Assembly: GCF_024807945.1 (NCBI RefSeq)
Contig: NZ_JANUFD010000008.1
Location: 124,001-188,000 of the forward strand
From: Pseudomonas sp. JUb42
GTDB taxonomy: Bacteria > Pseudomonadota > Gammaproteobacteria > Pseudomonadales > Pseudomonadaceae
DNA length: 64,000 bases
Reading direction: 5' to 3'
Numbering within the stretch: the stretch's first letter is position 1; each line of letters opens with the position of its first letter. Below the pieces are notes generated by a model. It worked only from the letters and a program-made list of their open reading frames with translations. It searched no databases and had not been told where the DNA came from. Position numbers and translations under genes: made by a program. Below are positions 8,600-16,429 of this stretch, piece after piece.

Positions 8600-9415
8600 A
8601 TGACGCTCAGTTTCATAAAGATGCACGCCCACGGCGATGACTTCATGGTGGTCGACCGGCGCGGCCAGGTTGACCTGATCACCCCTGAAATAGCCAGACG
8701 CCTGGGCGATCGCCATTGCGGCATCGGTTTCAATCAGTTGGCGGTCGTCCTCGATTGCGCGGATGCAGCCGCGCGGCTGGTGTTCTGGAACCCCAACGGC
8801 ACGCAGCTCAATGCCTGCGGCAGTGCCACCCGTGGCGTGGCCGACCTGTTGATGACTGAGGCCGGTACTTCCTCGGTCGTGCTGCGAACCCACCGCGGCC
8901 TGCTGACCTGCCACCGCGAAGCCGATCAACGCATCTCGGTGGATATGGGCAAGCCGCTGCTCGACTGGCAGGACATTCCCTTGGCGGAAGCCACCGACAC
9001 CCGGCTGCTGCCTCTGCCCGCGACCCCAACGGCGTGCAACATGGGCAATCCGCACTGCACCTATTTCATCGACGACCTGACCACCCTCGATATCGCGGTG
9101 ATGGGCGCGGAGATCGAGATTCATCCGTTGTTTCCGGAAAAAACCAACGTGCATTTCGTCCAGATCATCGACCGTGGACATATCCGCCTGCGCATCTGGG
9201 AGCGCGGTGGCGGCATTCCCATGGGCTCCGGCTCATGCTGCTGCGGCGCAGTGGTCAACGGCATTCGTCGCGGGCTGCTGGATAACACGGTGGAAGTGGA
9301 GTGTGACGGCGGCACCCTGAAGGTGAGCTGGGACGGCAGTGGCGGGGTGATCCTCACCGGTTCGGTGGAGCCGATACAGTCCGGGGTCCTGGCCGAGCAT
9401 TTTTTGCGCGCCTGA
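8600..9415 (+). CDS. DapF-like protein (diaminopimelate epimerase fold) with altered active site
   Basis: A 271-residue member of the diaminopimelate epimerase superfamily. The first catalytic motif is present (NPNGTQLNACGSATR, Cys73), as are MGNPHC (148-153) and FPEKTNVHFV. The second motif, normally ERGxGETxACG, reads ERGGGIPMGSG at 201-211, so the position of the second catalytic Cys is Ser210, followed by Cys213-215. This departs from the two-cysteine mechanism of DapF, and I would not call it the lysine-pathway enzyme; a housekeeping dapF is expected elsewhere. ATG 8600 is used; GGAG lies at 8590-8593. It could be a racemase of another amino acid or a non-catalytic relative. Confidence 0.7.
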   Translation: MTLSFIKMHAHGDDFMVVDRRGQVDLITPEIARRLGDRHCGIGFNQLAVVLDCADAAARLVFWNPNGTQLNACGSATRGVADLLMTEAGTSSVVLRTHRGLLTCHREADQRISVDMGKPLLDWQDIPLAEATDTRLLPLPATPTACNMGNPHCTYFIDDLTTLDIAVMGAEIEIHPLFPEKTNVHFVQIIDRGHIRLRIWERGGGIPMGSGSCCCGAVVNGIRRGLLDNTVEVECDGGTLKVSWDGSGGVILTGSVEPIQSGVLAEHFLRA

Positions 9416-9538
9416 AAGCGGAACCAGTCGTGATTCCTGCCAATCGGTCCGCTCATTCCGACGGGCCGGGGAACTCAGGGGGACCTGGCCGGACCAAGCA
9501 GTGTCTGCCACCCGGCTGTGCCGCAAGAGTTCATAACC

Positions 9539-11773
9539 ATGCAAACCAACAAGACAAGGACCGTCCTGCTGTCGACTCTGGTCGTCGGCCTGTTGCTGGC
9601 AGGGGGGTTGACCTACGCCTTTATGGCCGGTCGCTCGGAAGATGGGTTAATCAGCGGCGAAGAGTTCGCTCCCGATCAGCTCAATGAGGGCGGTCTGGAT
9701 GATATCGCCACCCTGTCGTTGCCCGATGCGCAGAAGCGCTTGAATTTTCTGATCGCCGATACCCGTGACTCCCTCAATGCGCTCAACCGGCTGAGTAGCC
9801 TGACCCTGAAGATCACCCCGGTAAAAGCGACGCCCGTTGATCAAGTGGCGGTCGTGCCAGCCTATGACGAGCTGATCAAACCCTTCACCGGCAAGGATGT
9901 CGAAGCGGCTCTGGCTGCACTTGCTCCAGGCGCGGTGGATTTTCGTCAGGTGATCGATGTGCCGGGCTCGGTGGCCAAATGGAACACTCAGGCGCTGGAT
10001 GCCATCTGGAAACAGGCAGCGGCCGCCAGTAATGAGTCGGTGGAGCGCTACCGCTTCAAGCGGGTTTATTTCCGCGACGGCTCTGAACAGGACTATTCGG
10101 CGGTACAGGCCCGAGCGCAGGCCGATGATGAGGAAACCGGTTATTACAGCAGCGATGCCGAACTGAATACGGCCAAGCCCATCGATAAAGTCAGCGTGGA
10201 AGTCAGCTATAAAAGCTACCCCGGTTATCACAAGGTCGTGCTGGATAAAGACCACCCGCAAGTTACGGTGGGCAGCGAGCGCTATCGCCTGACGTCGCTG
10301 CAGGATAACGCCGCCGCGCTGATGATCTCCACGCCCAGGGCCGACAGCTTTGCCGTGCAGGGGCTGGATGAGTCAGGCAAACGCCTGCGCAGCAGCAGCT
10401 CCAACTCCAGCACTCTGCCTTCTGACGAAGAAATGGCCAGCCTGCGCAAGTTGTATGACGCACTGCTCAAAGTAAAAGCCAACTTCAGCCAGTATCGCGA
10501 CAGCCAGAGCCTGCAGGATGAACTGCAGAAACTTGCGGTCAGCCTTCAGCCCGCTGCAGGCAGCCTGAAGAATATCCAGGCCGAATACCGGTATGACGAC
10601 ACGCCCGCCAGGGTCGAGATAGTGGTCTACGACCCGGTACAAGTCAGCAAGACCGAACTTATGCTGTCCAATCGCGTGCCGGTTCAGGATATTTATATCG
10701 CTCACGATCAGAAAACCGATCTGGTCGGCTTCGTCGATGCCAGTGGCGCCTGGAAAATAAAGCCTACTTTTATCGGCATCGACTACCTCGATATCGCCAG
10801 CGTTTATCGAGTGGTGACCGGAAAAAGATCGATCAACGACGAAGTGTCCGAGATCCTGGTCAAGTACTACTACTTGCAACCCGGCACCCTCAACTTCAAG
10901 GTGCTGCCTTTTGAGGGAATCGAAGAGCAGATCAACGATGACCTGATGTTGGTCCAGCGCAACACCAATGGCCCTTACGGTATCTACAGCATGAAGAAAC
11001 AGGCCTTCACCGTGCCGATGAAGTTCGTCAACGCGAAGGTGCAAGACAACATTATGGTGGCCCGACTGGGTGACAAAACCTATGAGGCCAAGCCGACTTA
11101 CGGGGCTTTTACCCTCGACGGCAAGGAAATCCTGCCACCGCGCTTTGGTGGCGTGCGCCAGTACGAAGGCTTCCTGTACACCACCTCAGCTGATGACAAG
11201 CGCCATGACCTTTACGACCTGAGCGGCAATAAAATCAACCCGGCCGGTTTCGATGTATTGGGCGATTTCGCGGCCGGGCAGCCGCTGCTGATACAAAACA
11301 GCAAGACCCGGGCCTTTGCCTTTATCGACCAACAAGGCAAGAGCCTGCCCTTCAAGTTGCCCTATGACGAGGTGCAGCCGTTCTCCAATGGCATGGCCGT
11401 GGTGCGCAAGGGTGAGCGCTATGGCGCTATCGATATGCAGGGTGCGCTGAGCGTTCCGTTGAACTACCTGTCGATCCGTCCGTTTCAGGCGCGTCTGGCG
11501 GCTGCTGTACCCGAGGAAGGCTTTGATGGCCTGGTCTTGATCGACAAGCACAACCAACTCGTCAAAAAACTCGGCGGGTACAACACCTACAGCGTGTCGG
11601 CCAACAACAATGACGCGCAGTACAGCATCTACGACCCGGAGAAAGAGGGGCGGATATTGGTGTATGACGCTGACGGCCAGCAGATTAACAGCTACGAGAT
11701 CGAAACCGATTCGAGCAGCGAGGGCGATAGCGACGAAGCCGAGCAGGCTACCGATGCGGTTCGGGCTGAGTGA
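9539..11773 (+). CDS. Membrane-anchored WG-repeat protein
   Basis: A 744-residue protein with one N-terminal membrane segment (about 10-30, TVLLSTLVVGLLLAGGLTYAFMAG) and a large, probably periplasmic, remainder. The second half contains repeats of the WG type, for example GFVDASGAWKIKPTF, AFIDQQGKSLPF and YGAIDMQGALSVPLNY, about 45 residues apart. An acidic tail (DSSSEGDSDEAEQ) ends the protein. WG repeats are thought to form beta-propeller-like surfaces, but no function is established. ATG 9539 is chosen with AAGAG (9525-9529) upstream; a GTG at 9518 is the alternative. It stands alone. Confidence 0.7.
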   Translation: MQTNKTRTVLLSTLVVGLLLAGGLTYAFMAGRSEDGLISGEEFAPDQLNEGGLDDIATLSLPDAQKRLNFLIADTRDSLNALNRLSSLTLKITPVKATPVDQVAVVPAYDELIKPFTGKDVEAALAALAPGAVDFRQVIDVPGSVAKWNTQALDAIWKQAAAASNESVERYRFKRVYFRDGSEQDYSAVQARAQADDEETGYYSSDAELNTAKPIDKVSVEVSYKSYPGYHKVVLDKDHPQVTVGSERYRLTSLQDNAAALMISTPRADSFAVQGLDESGKRLRSSSSNSSTLPSDEEMASLRKLYDALLKVKANFSQYRDSQSLQDELQKLAVSLQPAAGSLKNIQAEYRYDDTPARVEIVVYDPVQVSKTELMLSNRVPVQDIYIAHDQKTDLVGFVDASGAWKIKPTFIGIDYLDIASVYRVVTGKRSINDEVSEILVKYYYLQPGTLNFKVLPFEGIEEQINDDLMLVQRNTNGPYGIYSMKKQAFTVPMKFVNAKVQDNIMVARLGDKTYEAKPTYGAFTLDGKEILPPRFGGVRQYEGFLYTTSADDKRHDLYDLSGNKINPAGFDVLGDFAAGQPLLIQNSKTRAFAFIDQQGKSLPFKLPYDEVQPFSNGMAVVRKGERYGAIDMQGALSVPLNYLSIRPFQARLAAAVPEEGFDGLVLIDKHNQLVKKLGGYNTYSVSANNNDAQYSIYDPEKEGRILVYDADGQQINSYEIETDSSSEGDSDEAEQATDAVRAE

Positions 11774-11801
11774 GGCGCAGGGCTGATATCGCAGGTCATA
11801 G

Positions 11802-11888
11802 GTTGGAGAGAGGCTTGCCCGCGAATGCGTTAACGCCGTGGGTCTGGCATACCGCGTCGCTCACTTCGCGGGCAAGCCTCGCTCCAAC
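11802..11888. repeat. REPIN-type inverted repeat (GTTGGAG class)
   Basis: GTTGGAGAGAGGCTTGCCCG at the left pairs with CGGGCAAGCCTCGCTCCAAC at the right around a spacer of about 45 bases. Same class as the copy at 2421. One mismatch in the left arm (GAGAGAG against GAGCGAG). Confidence 0.85.
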
Positions 11889-12038
11889 AGGACTATGGTT
11901 GATCGATGAACCGGTCCTGCATATGCAATTTATAATCTAAGCGCAAGTGCAGTTTCACTTGCGTTTCATCTTCTGATGCTGTTCAGGCTAGTTTCGATTG
12001 ATCGGGATTATCTACTCATATTTTTTTGGATCCAAAAC

Positions 12039-12065
12039 TAAAGTCCTTCGATGTATAGCCGATAG
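12039..12065 (+). promoter_or_regulatory. Sigma-28 (FliA) promoter
   Basis: TAAA (12039-12042), exactly 15 bases, then GCCGATAG (12058-12065). This matches the FliA consensus TAAA-N15-GCCGATAA at all but the last base. It lies 67 bases before the GTG start of a chemoreceptor, the expected target class. Confidence 0.8.
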
Positions 12066-12132
12066 CCATTATCTAATAAACACAACTAACGCCCCTTAGG
12101 GATTTGACTTAGGGCTTTTATTGGAGAAGGAC

Positions 12133-13743
12133 GTGAAGTTATCCCATCGGTTAATTATCCTGGTACTGACGGCCATTCTCGGCCTCGCGATCATCGGCGG
12201 CCTGGCCTTGAACACCCTGCACGCCACCATGCAGGACGACAAGCGCAATGAAATCCACACCGTGCTCAGCCTCGCTGCGCAGCAGGTCGGTTATTTCCAG
12301 GGTCTGGAAAAAAGCGGCAAGCTCAGCCGCGCCGAAGCACAGGCTAAAGCGGTCGAAGCCCTGACCAATATGCGCAACGGCTCCAACGCCTATGTCTGGG
12401 CGCGGGGCATCGACGGCATGGGCTTGGTTCATGCCATCGCCGACAAGGTCGGCAAGATCGATATGGGCAAGGCGGCTAACGGTAAAACCAGTATCCAGAA
12501 CTACATCGATAATCTCACCACGGCCAAGTTCTATTACTACGATGACTTCACCAAGAACCCCGATACCGGAGAAATGGCACCGAAGATAAATGGTGTCACA
12601 CAGATACAAGACTGGAACTGGTTTGTCGGCTTCGGCGTGTTTGTTTCTGATATTGAAAAAGCTTACTGGCGGCTGGCATTTAACTTCATCATTATCGGCC
12701 TGGTCGTAATAGTTGCTGTAGTGGTCGTTGCCTGGCGTATTTCCCGGAGCATCTACAGCAGCCTGGGTGGCGAGCCGTCCTATGCCGCCAGCGTGGTCGG
12801 CAGCATCACCAATGGCGACCTGAGCCAGACGATTGTCCACAGCTCAGGCAAACTCAGCCTGCTTACCAGCGTGGCGCAGATGCAGAAGAACCTGCGGGAA
12901 ATGATCCACTCCATCCAGCAGGGCGCCGTCGAGCTGGGCCACGCCGCAGTGGGCCTGTCGGGGCAGATGCATCAACTGGACTCGGCGTCCCAGCAAACCT
13001 CCGACGCCACCACGGCCACGGCGGCCGCCATCGAAGAAATGTCCGTAACCATTGAGCACATTTCCTACAGTGCCGGAGAAACCGAAAAGAACTCCGCCAG
13101 CTCCACCCAACTGGCCGCCGAAGGCGAGCAACTGGTCAACGACGCCGCCAAGGCCATTCAGGATGTGTCGGTCAGAGTCGAGGAGGCCTCGGGCATGATC
13201 GAAGGTCTGGTCAAACGCACCCATGAGATCGACAGCATTGCCAGCGTCATCAAAAACATCGCCAGCCAGACCAACCTGCTGGCACTCAACGCTGCCATCG
13301 AAGCGGCCCGTGCGGGAGAGCAAGGCCGCGGTTTTGCCGTGGTCGCCGACGAAGTACGCAACCTGGCCCAGCGCACCTCACTGGCCACGGAGGAAATCAC
13401 CAGCATGATCACCTCCATCCAGAATGACACCGGCTCCGTGGTCATCAGCATGAGCGCCGTCACCCCGCAGGTGCTGCAAGGCGTGCAGATGGCTGAAAAA
13501 GCCGCCACCGCCCTGCGTGACATCAACCGTGAAGCGTCGGCCACGCTTGTGCAGGTCCGTGAGGTCGCTACCTCCACCACCGAACAAAGCCTGGCCAGTG
13601 CCAGCGTCGCGGAAAATATCGAGCGTATTTCCAATATGGTCGAAGCAACTGCGGAATCGGTAGGGCAGGCCAATAGCAATGTGCAGTCGCTGGAGCGGCT
13701 GGCGCAGGAGTTGAAGACGTCGGTTTCTCGGTTTGTGTTGTAG
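12133..13743 (+). CDS. Methyl-accepting chemotaxis protein with single Cache domain
   Basis: A 536-residue chemoreceptor. The first membrane segment (about 5-27) is followed by an sCache_2-like periplasmic sensor (about 30-178) whose YVWARGIDGMGLVHA and WFVGFGVFVSDIEKAYW elements are characteristic. A second membrane segment (about 180-200), a divergent HAMP region with the LGGEP element, and the signalling hairpin (SQTNLLALNAAIEAARAGEQ, near 378-397) follow. GTG 12133 is chosen because GGAG (12123-12126) sits 6 bases upstream; the TTG at 12121 overlaps that site. sCache_2 receptors commonly sense small carboxylates. It has its own FliA promoter and appears monocistronic. Confidence 0.9.
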   Translation: MKLSHRLIILVLTAILGLAIIGGLALNTLHATMQDDKRNEIHTVLSLAAQQVGYFQGLEKSGKLSRAEAQAKAVEALTNMRNGSNAYVWARGIDGMGLVHAIADKVGKIDMGKAANGKTSIQNYIDNLTTAKFYYYDDFTKNPDTGEMAPKINGVTQIQDWNWFVGFGVFVSDIEKAYWRLAFNFIIIGLVVIVAVVVVAWRISRSIYSSLGGEPSYAASVVGSITNGDLSQTIVHSSGKLSLLTSVAQMQKNLREMIHSIQQGAVELGHAAVGLSGQMHQLDSASQQTSDATTATAAAIEEMSVTIEHISYSAGETEKNSASSTQLAAEGEQLVNDAAKAIQDVSVRVEEASGMIEGLVKRTHEIDSIASVIKNIASQTNLLALNAAIEAARAGEQGRGFAVVADEVRNLAQRTSLATEEITSMITSIQNDTGSVVISMSAVTPQVLQGVQMAEKAATALRDINREASATLVQVREVATSTTEQSLASASVAENIERISNMVEATAESVGQANSNVQSLERLAQELKTSVSRFVL

Positions 13744-13767
13744 GGCGAGAGCTCTGGCGTGAGATTT

Positions 13768-13793
13768 GTGGGAGTCGGCTTGCTGGCTCCCAC
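13768..13793. terminator. Hairpin formed by a short REP-like arm pair
   Basis: GTGGGAG, a 12-base loop, then CTCCCAC, located 24 bases after the chemoreceptor stop. No T-tract follows, so termination is only possible. It resembles REP ends brought together by internal loss. Confidence 0.4.
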
Positions 13794-13838
13794 ATGATTG
13801 TGTGCTGCACGGCAAATATCCACTAACCGGATACCCCC

Positions 13839-13866
13839 TGTGGGAGCGAGACTTGCCCGCGAAGAG
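13839..13866 (+). repeat. Solitary REP half-site
   Basis: TGTGGGAGCGAGACTTGCCC followed by GCGAAGAG is one arm of the REPIN layout without a partner nearby. The 13744-14149 gap otherwise shows no gene that I can support; the open frame from 13985 has no recognisable content before 14150. Confidence 0.6.
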
Positions 13867-14149
13867 GTCAGTACAACCAACGCACTTTCGGAATCTGAAA
13901 TATTGCCTTACAAGCAGTAGAGATGATTCACGCTATAGCGTGTGGCCCATCGCGCGGCAGAACAAAAAAATGACAGTCCCGTAATTGCTAGGACCCAAGT
14001 CATTTATGAACCGTAATACGTATCGCACACCCTCATCACGGCCAGGCTGTCGCAAATGCCGTCTCCAACAGCGCCTCAGCGCGCGCAACCTCTCGGCACC
14101 CTTCGCCTCAGGCTGCGATTCCCGGACAAAATTGCAGGTCGTCAGCGCC

Positions 14150-14397
14150 ATGTACGAGTACATCATCAAGAGCTGGGACGAACTGCCGGACCGGAACAAA
14201 AAGGCGCTTGGGTTTGACTTTGTTGTGGGTAGCGAGGGGGAGGAGGCCGCGCTGAATCATATGGCGCGGCTTTTTATTGAGTATGCGCAGCTGTCATTTG
14301 GGCGGGCGTTGGTGGCGCGGCGCAGGCGATTGCGGTTGGATGGGGGGGCAAGGGCTATGCCGAGAGGGGGCCGTTTCTCGTCTGGATTAAAAACTGA
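14150..14397 (+). pseudogene. Small hypothetical gene broken by a one-base frameshift
   Basis: The first part from ATG 14150 reads as a plausible soluble protein (MYEYIIKSWDELPDRNKKAL, then GFDFVVGSEGEEAALNHMAR, up to SFGRALVA). It then turns into an arginine-rich, low-complexity tail (ARRRRLRLDGG) that runs to 14413. Moving to the -1 frame near 14317-14322 gives a sensible ending (AAQAIAVGWGGKGYAERGPF, then LVWIKN) that stops at 14397. Restoring a single G in the GCGCGGCGC stretch joins the two halves into about 82 residues. I do not recognise the family. It is either an inactivated gene, a sequencing error or, less likely, a recoding site. Confidence 0.5.
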
Positions 14398-14455
14398 CGA
14401 TTTCCCAGAGTAGTCATTTCCCGATGAAATAGGTGAAATGGCTTTCTGTTATGCA

Positions 14456-14484
14456 TTAAAAAGCCGGCTTGTGGCCGGCTTCTA
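14456..14484 (-). terminator. Rho-independent terminator for the S24-type repressor transcript
   Basis: On the minus strand AAGCCGGC, loop CACAA, GCCGGCTT, then TTTAAT gives an 8-base-pair GC-rich stem followed by a T-run. It lies about 200 bases beyond the repressor stop codon. Confidence 0.8.
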
Positions 14485-14678
14485 GTGGGCAATCTTGGAA
14501 TATTTTTGGTAAACCGCAATCGCCTGCAAAGGGTGCCCTGAAGGGCGTTGTCTGGACGGGGTCGGTGTATCACCGAACCCGTTGTTGCAGCCGTCGCCGT
14601 GTGGGTGGCGGCTGCGTAAAACGTGGCGCGCATGATACGGGTGTTTGTCGTTAATGGACAGTGCTGAAATGTTACAGA
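14485..14678 (-). ncRNA. Structured region between repressor gene and terminator; possible small RNA or long 3' UTR
   Basis: Read on the minus strand, three inverted repeats occur in a row before the terminator: GCAGCC/GGCTGC arms (14587-14615), TCGGTG-ATA-CACCGA (14562-14576) and GCCC-TTCA-GGGC (14535-14546). No convincing reading frame is present. The length, repeated hairpins and intrinsic terminator suggest a stable transcript end or an independent small RNA, but I match it to no known family and see no clear promoter. Confidence 0.3.
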
Positions 14679-15413
14679 TCAGGGGAAAGGTGTTTCCTGT
14701 CGGCGGTTGAAGGTGGACCACCAGAACACCCAGCCGAGGATGCGCAGTTGTTGTTGCTCCAGTTGCTTGGCATTGAGGTATTCGTCGGGGTATTCGTGGT
14801 GGTTGTGGCTGCGCAGGCGCAGGCCGCCAGCGGGGCGGCGGTAGAGGTAGGCGATGCGCAGCATGCCGCTATGTTCCACGGCGTACATTTCGCCGTCGAT
14901 GAGGCGGGTCTGGCTGCGGTCGACGCCAATCAGGGAGCCATCCTGGATCTTGTCGGCCATGTTGCGACCGGTCATTGGCACGCAGAAGGTGTTGACCATG
15001 TCGATGTTCATGGCTTGCAGAATGTATTGCGGCAAGCGGATTTTTTTGCCGGGGACGGGGACTATCACTTCTTCGTCCGGTTGGCGTTGGTGGTTGGGGT
15101 CGCGTTCTTTATAGAGGAGGATTTCCGCGTCACCGCGCATCAGGCCTCGGCCTTGATGGTGCAGGTGCACGCTGTCGCCGCCGTGGTTTTCGTTGGCGGA
15201 TTCGCTGGGATGCTTGGGGCCTTCTCCGGTTTTCAGCCAGCGAGCGTTGACGGTCAGTAGTTCAGCCACCTCGTCCAGACGAGCCAATGGAATGCCGCGC
15301 TTGAACCAATTGTTCACGTGTTGCGGCGTGACCTTGCGGTTGGCGGCGAAGTCCGTTGCAGAGAGATGGCACTCCCGCAGGAGGGCACGTAGTCGATCAC
15401 CTGATGTATTCAT
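14679..15413 (-). CDS. LexA/CI-like (S24-type) transcriptional repressor with altered cleavage residues
   Basis: A 244-residue protein with an N-terminal helix-turn-helix (about 1-60, SATDFAANRKVTPQHVNNWF) and a C-terminal S24-like domain (about 115-230), the architecture of phage CI and pyocin PrtR repressors. The catalytic Ser of the G-x-S-M motif is Asn151 (GRNMADKIQDGSLIGVD), and the catalytic Lys position in the following strand is Ala188 (LRIAYL). By alignment to LexA and lambda CI this should prevent RecA-stimulated self-cleavage. The ATG at 15413 is used because the HTH begins there; an upstream ATG at 15482 is possible. No other phage gene is adjacent, so it is a solitary regulator. 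Confidence 0.8.
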   Translation of the reverse strand: MNTSGDRLRALLRECHLSATDFAANRKVTPQHVNNWFKRGIPLARLDEVAELLTVNARWLKTGEGPKHPSESANENHGGDSVHLHHQGRGLMRGDAEILLYKERDPNHQRQPDEEVIVPVPGKKIRLPQYILQAMNIDMVNTFCVPMTGRNMADKIQDGSLIGVDRSQTRLIDGEMYAVEHSGMLRIAYLYRRPAGGLRLRSHNHHEYPDEYLNAKQLEQQQLRILGWVFWWSTFNRRQETPFP

Positions 15414-15442
15414 GGGGTGGGAGTTTACGAGGCTCTTTGCCC

Positions 15443-15456
15443 TGTTTAAATAAACA
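15443..15456. promoter_or_regulatory. Candidate operator upstream of the S24-type repressor
   Basis: TGTTTAAATAAACA is a 14-base near-palindrome with only the central pair mismatched, 30 bases before the repressor start. Autoregulation through such a site is usual for CI-like proteins. The whole gap 15414-15793 is AT-rich and holds no gene that I can find on either strand. Confidence 0.3.
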
Positions 15457-15732
15457 TGGCGTTCAAATGTGCGAGGTATCAAGTTGCAGTTTGATGCAAT
15501 GGACTACAAGGTTTTTACTTGGTTGTAGGAAACTTCTGTAATTGTCTTGCAGGTGGTAAATAGTTGAATTTGATAAGGCGTCGTGTTTTCTGCATGTCAC
15601 GCGATGTTTAAGGCGCGTATTGTCACGCTGCAAGTTTCAACGGTTGTTTATTGAAAGTGCATTGTTTCCATTTTGCAGGTAATACAAAAGCGCGGTTTGG
15701 GGCCGGACGGGAGAGGATAGAAATGAGGTGTG

Positions 15733-15780
15733 CAGGAGGGACAGCACCTTCGGAGCGCTCATGGCGAGCGGCTCCGAGGG
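15733..15780 (-). terminator. Inverted repeat downstream of ppa
   Basis: CGGAGCGCTC and GAGCGGCTCCG arms lie just beyond the ppa stop codon and can form an imperfect GC-rich hairpin with one bulged base. There is no clear T-tract, so its role in termination is uncertain. Confidence 0.35.
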
Positions 15781-15793
15781 TTTGCAGCAGGTA

Positions 15794-16321
15794 TCAGCCT
15801 TTGTAGGCGGCTACCGATTTCATGATCTCGGCGCGGGCTGCATCAGCGTTGCCCCAACCGTCGATCTTCACCCATTTGCCTTTTTCGAGGTCTTTGTAGT
15901 TCTCGAAGAAGTGCTTGATCTGTTCCAGCAGCAGTGGCGGCAGGTCGGTGTACTCTTTGACGTCGACATACAGCTGCGACAGTTTGTCGTGCGGTACTGC
16001 GATGACCTTGGCATCGCCGCCGCCGTCGTCAGTCATGTTCAGGATGCCGACCGGACGGGCGCGGATCACCGAACCTGGAGTGACCGGGTAAGGGGTCACG
16101 ACCAGCACGTCGAGGGGGTCGCCGTCGTCGGCCAGGGTGTTGGGGATGAAGCCGTAGTTGGCCGGATAGAACATCGGGGTGGCCATGAAACGATCAACGA
16201 ACAGGCAATCGGATTCTTTGTCGATTTCGTATTTGATCGGCGCGTGGTTGGCCGGAATTTCGATCGCGACGTAGATGTCGTTCGGCAGGTCTTTACCAGC
16301 CGGAATCTTGCTGTAGCTCAT
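15794..16321 (-). CDS. ppa: Inorganic pyrophosphatase (family I)
   Basis: A 175-residue soluble enzyme that hydrolyses pyrophosphate to phosphate in the cytoplasm and pulls biosynthetic reactions forward. The family I signature DDGDPLDVLV (65-74) supplies the metal-binding aspartates, and the length equals that of bacterial hexameric enzymes. IKYEIDKESDCLFVDRF and GDAKVIAVP are also conserved. AAGGGGGCAA precedes the ATG on the minus strand. Probably monocistronic, with a TATAAT -10 about 65 bases upstream. Confidence 0.97.
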   Translation of the reverse strand: MSYSKIPAGKDLPNDIYVAIEIPANHAPIKYEIDKESDCLFVDRFMATPMFYPANYGFIPNTLADDGDPLDVLVVTPYPVTPGSVIRARPVGILNMTDDGGGDAKVIAVPHDKLSQLYVDVKEYTDLPPLLLEQIKHFFENYKDLEKGKWVKIDGWGNADAARAEIMKSVAAYKG

Positions 16322-16384
16322 TGGGCATTGCCCCCTTAGTTTGACCAGACAGGTTTCGGCTGATTAAGCCAAAAAGTGGGCCGG

Positions 16385-16390
16385 ATTATA
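16385..16390 (-). promoter_or_regulatory. Sigma-70 -10 element for ppa
   Basis: On the minus strand the hexamer is an exact TATAAT, 64 bases before the ppa start. The -35 region at 17-base spacing (TGGCAA) is a weak match, so only the -10 is well supported. Confidence 0.45.
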
Positions 16391-16429
16391 GGCATATTCC
16401 ACGGGCGTTGCCATGCGCGACGTTAGTCC

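Noticed and set aside
8417..9181. Upstream extension of the exported methyltransferase reading frame on the minus strand
   Set aside because: It runs antisense through the DapF-like gene, lacks similarity, and would bury the signal peptide; the start at 8416 is sufficient.
8600..9415. Calling this gene the housekeeping dapF
   Set aside because: One of the two catalytic cysteines is replaced by serine and the gene is not next to lysA, the usual dapF partner.
13985..14149. An N-terminal extension of the small frameshifted gene
   Set aside because: The added 55 residues are Arg/Ser/Cys-rich and look like random translation; the segment from ATG 14150 looks like a normal protein.
13744..15793. 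A prophage or phage remnant
   Set aside because: Only a CI-like repressor is present. No integrase, attachment site, structural or lysis gene could be found on either strand.
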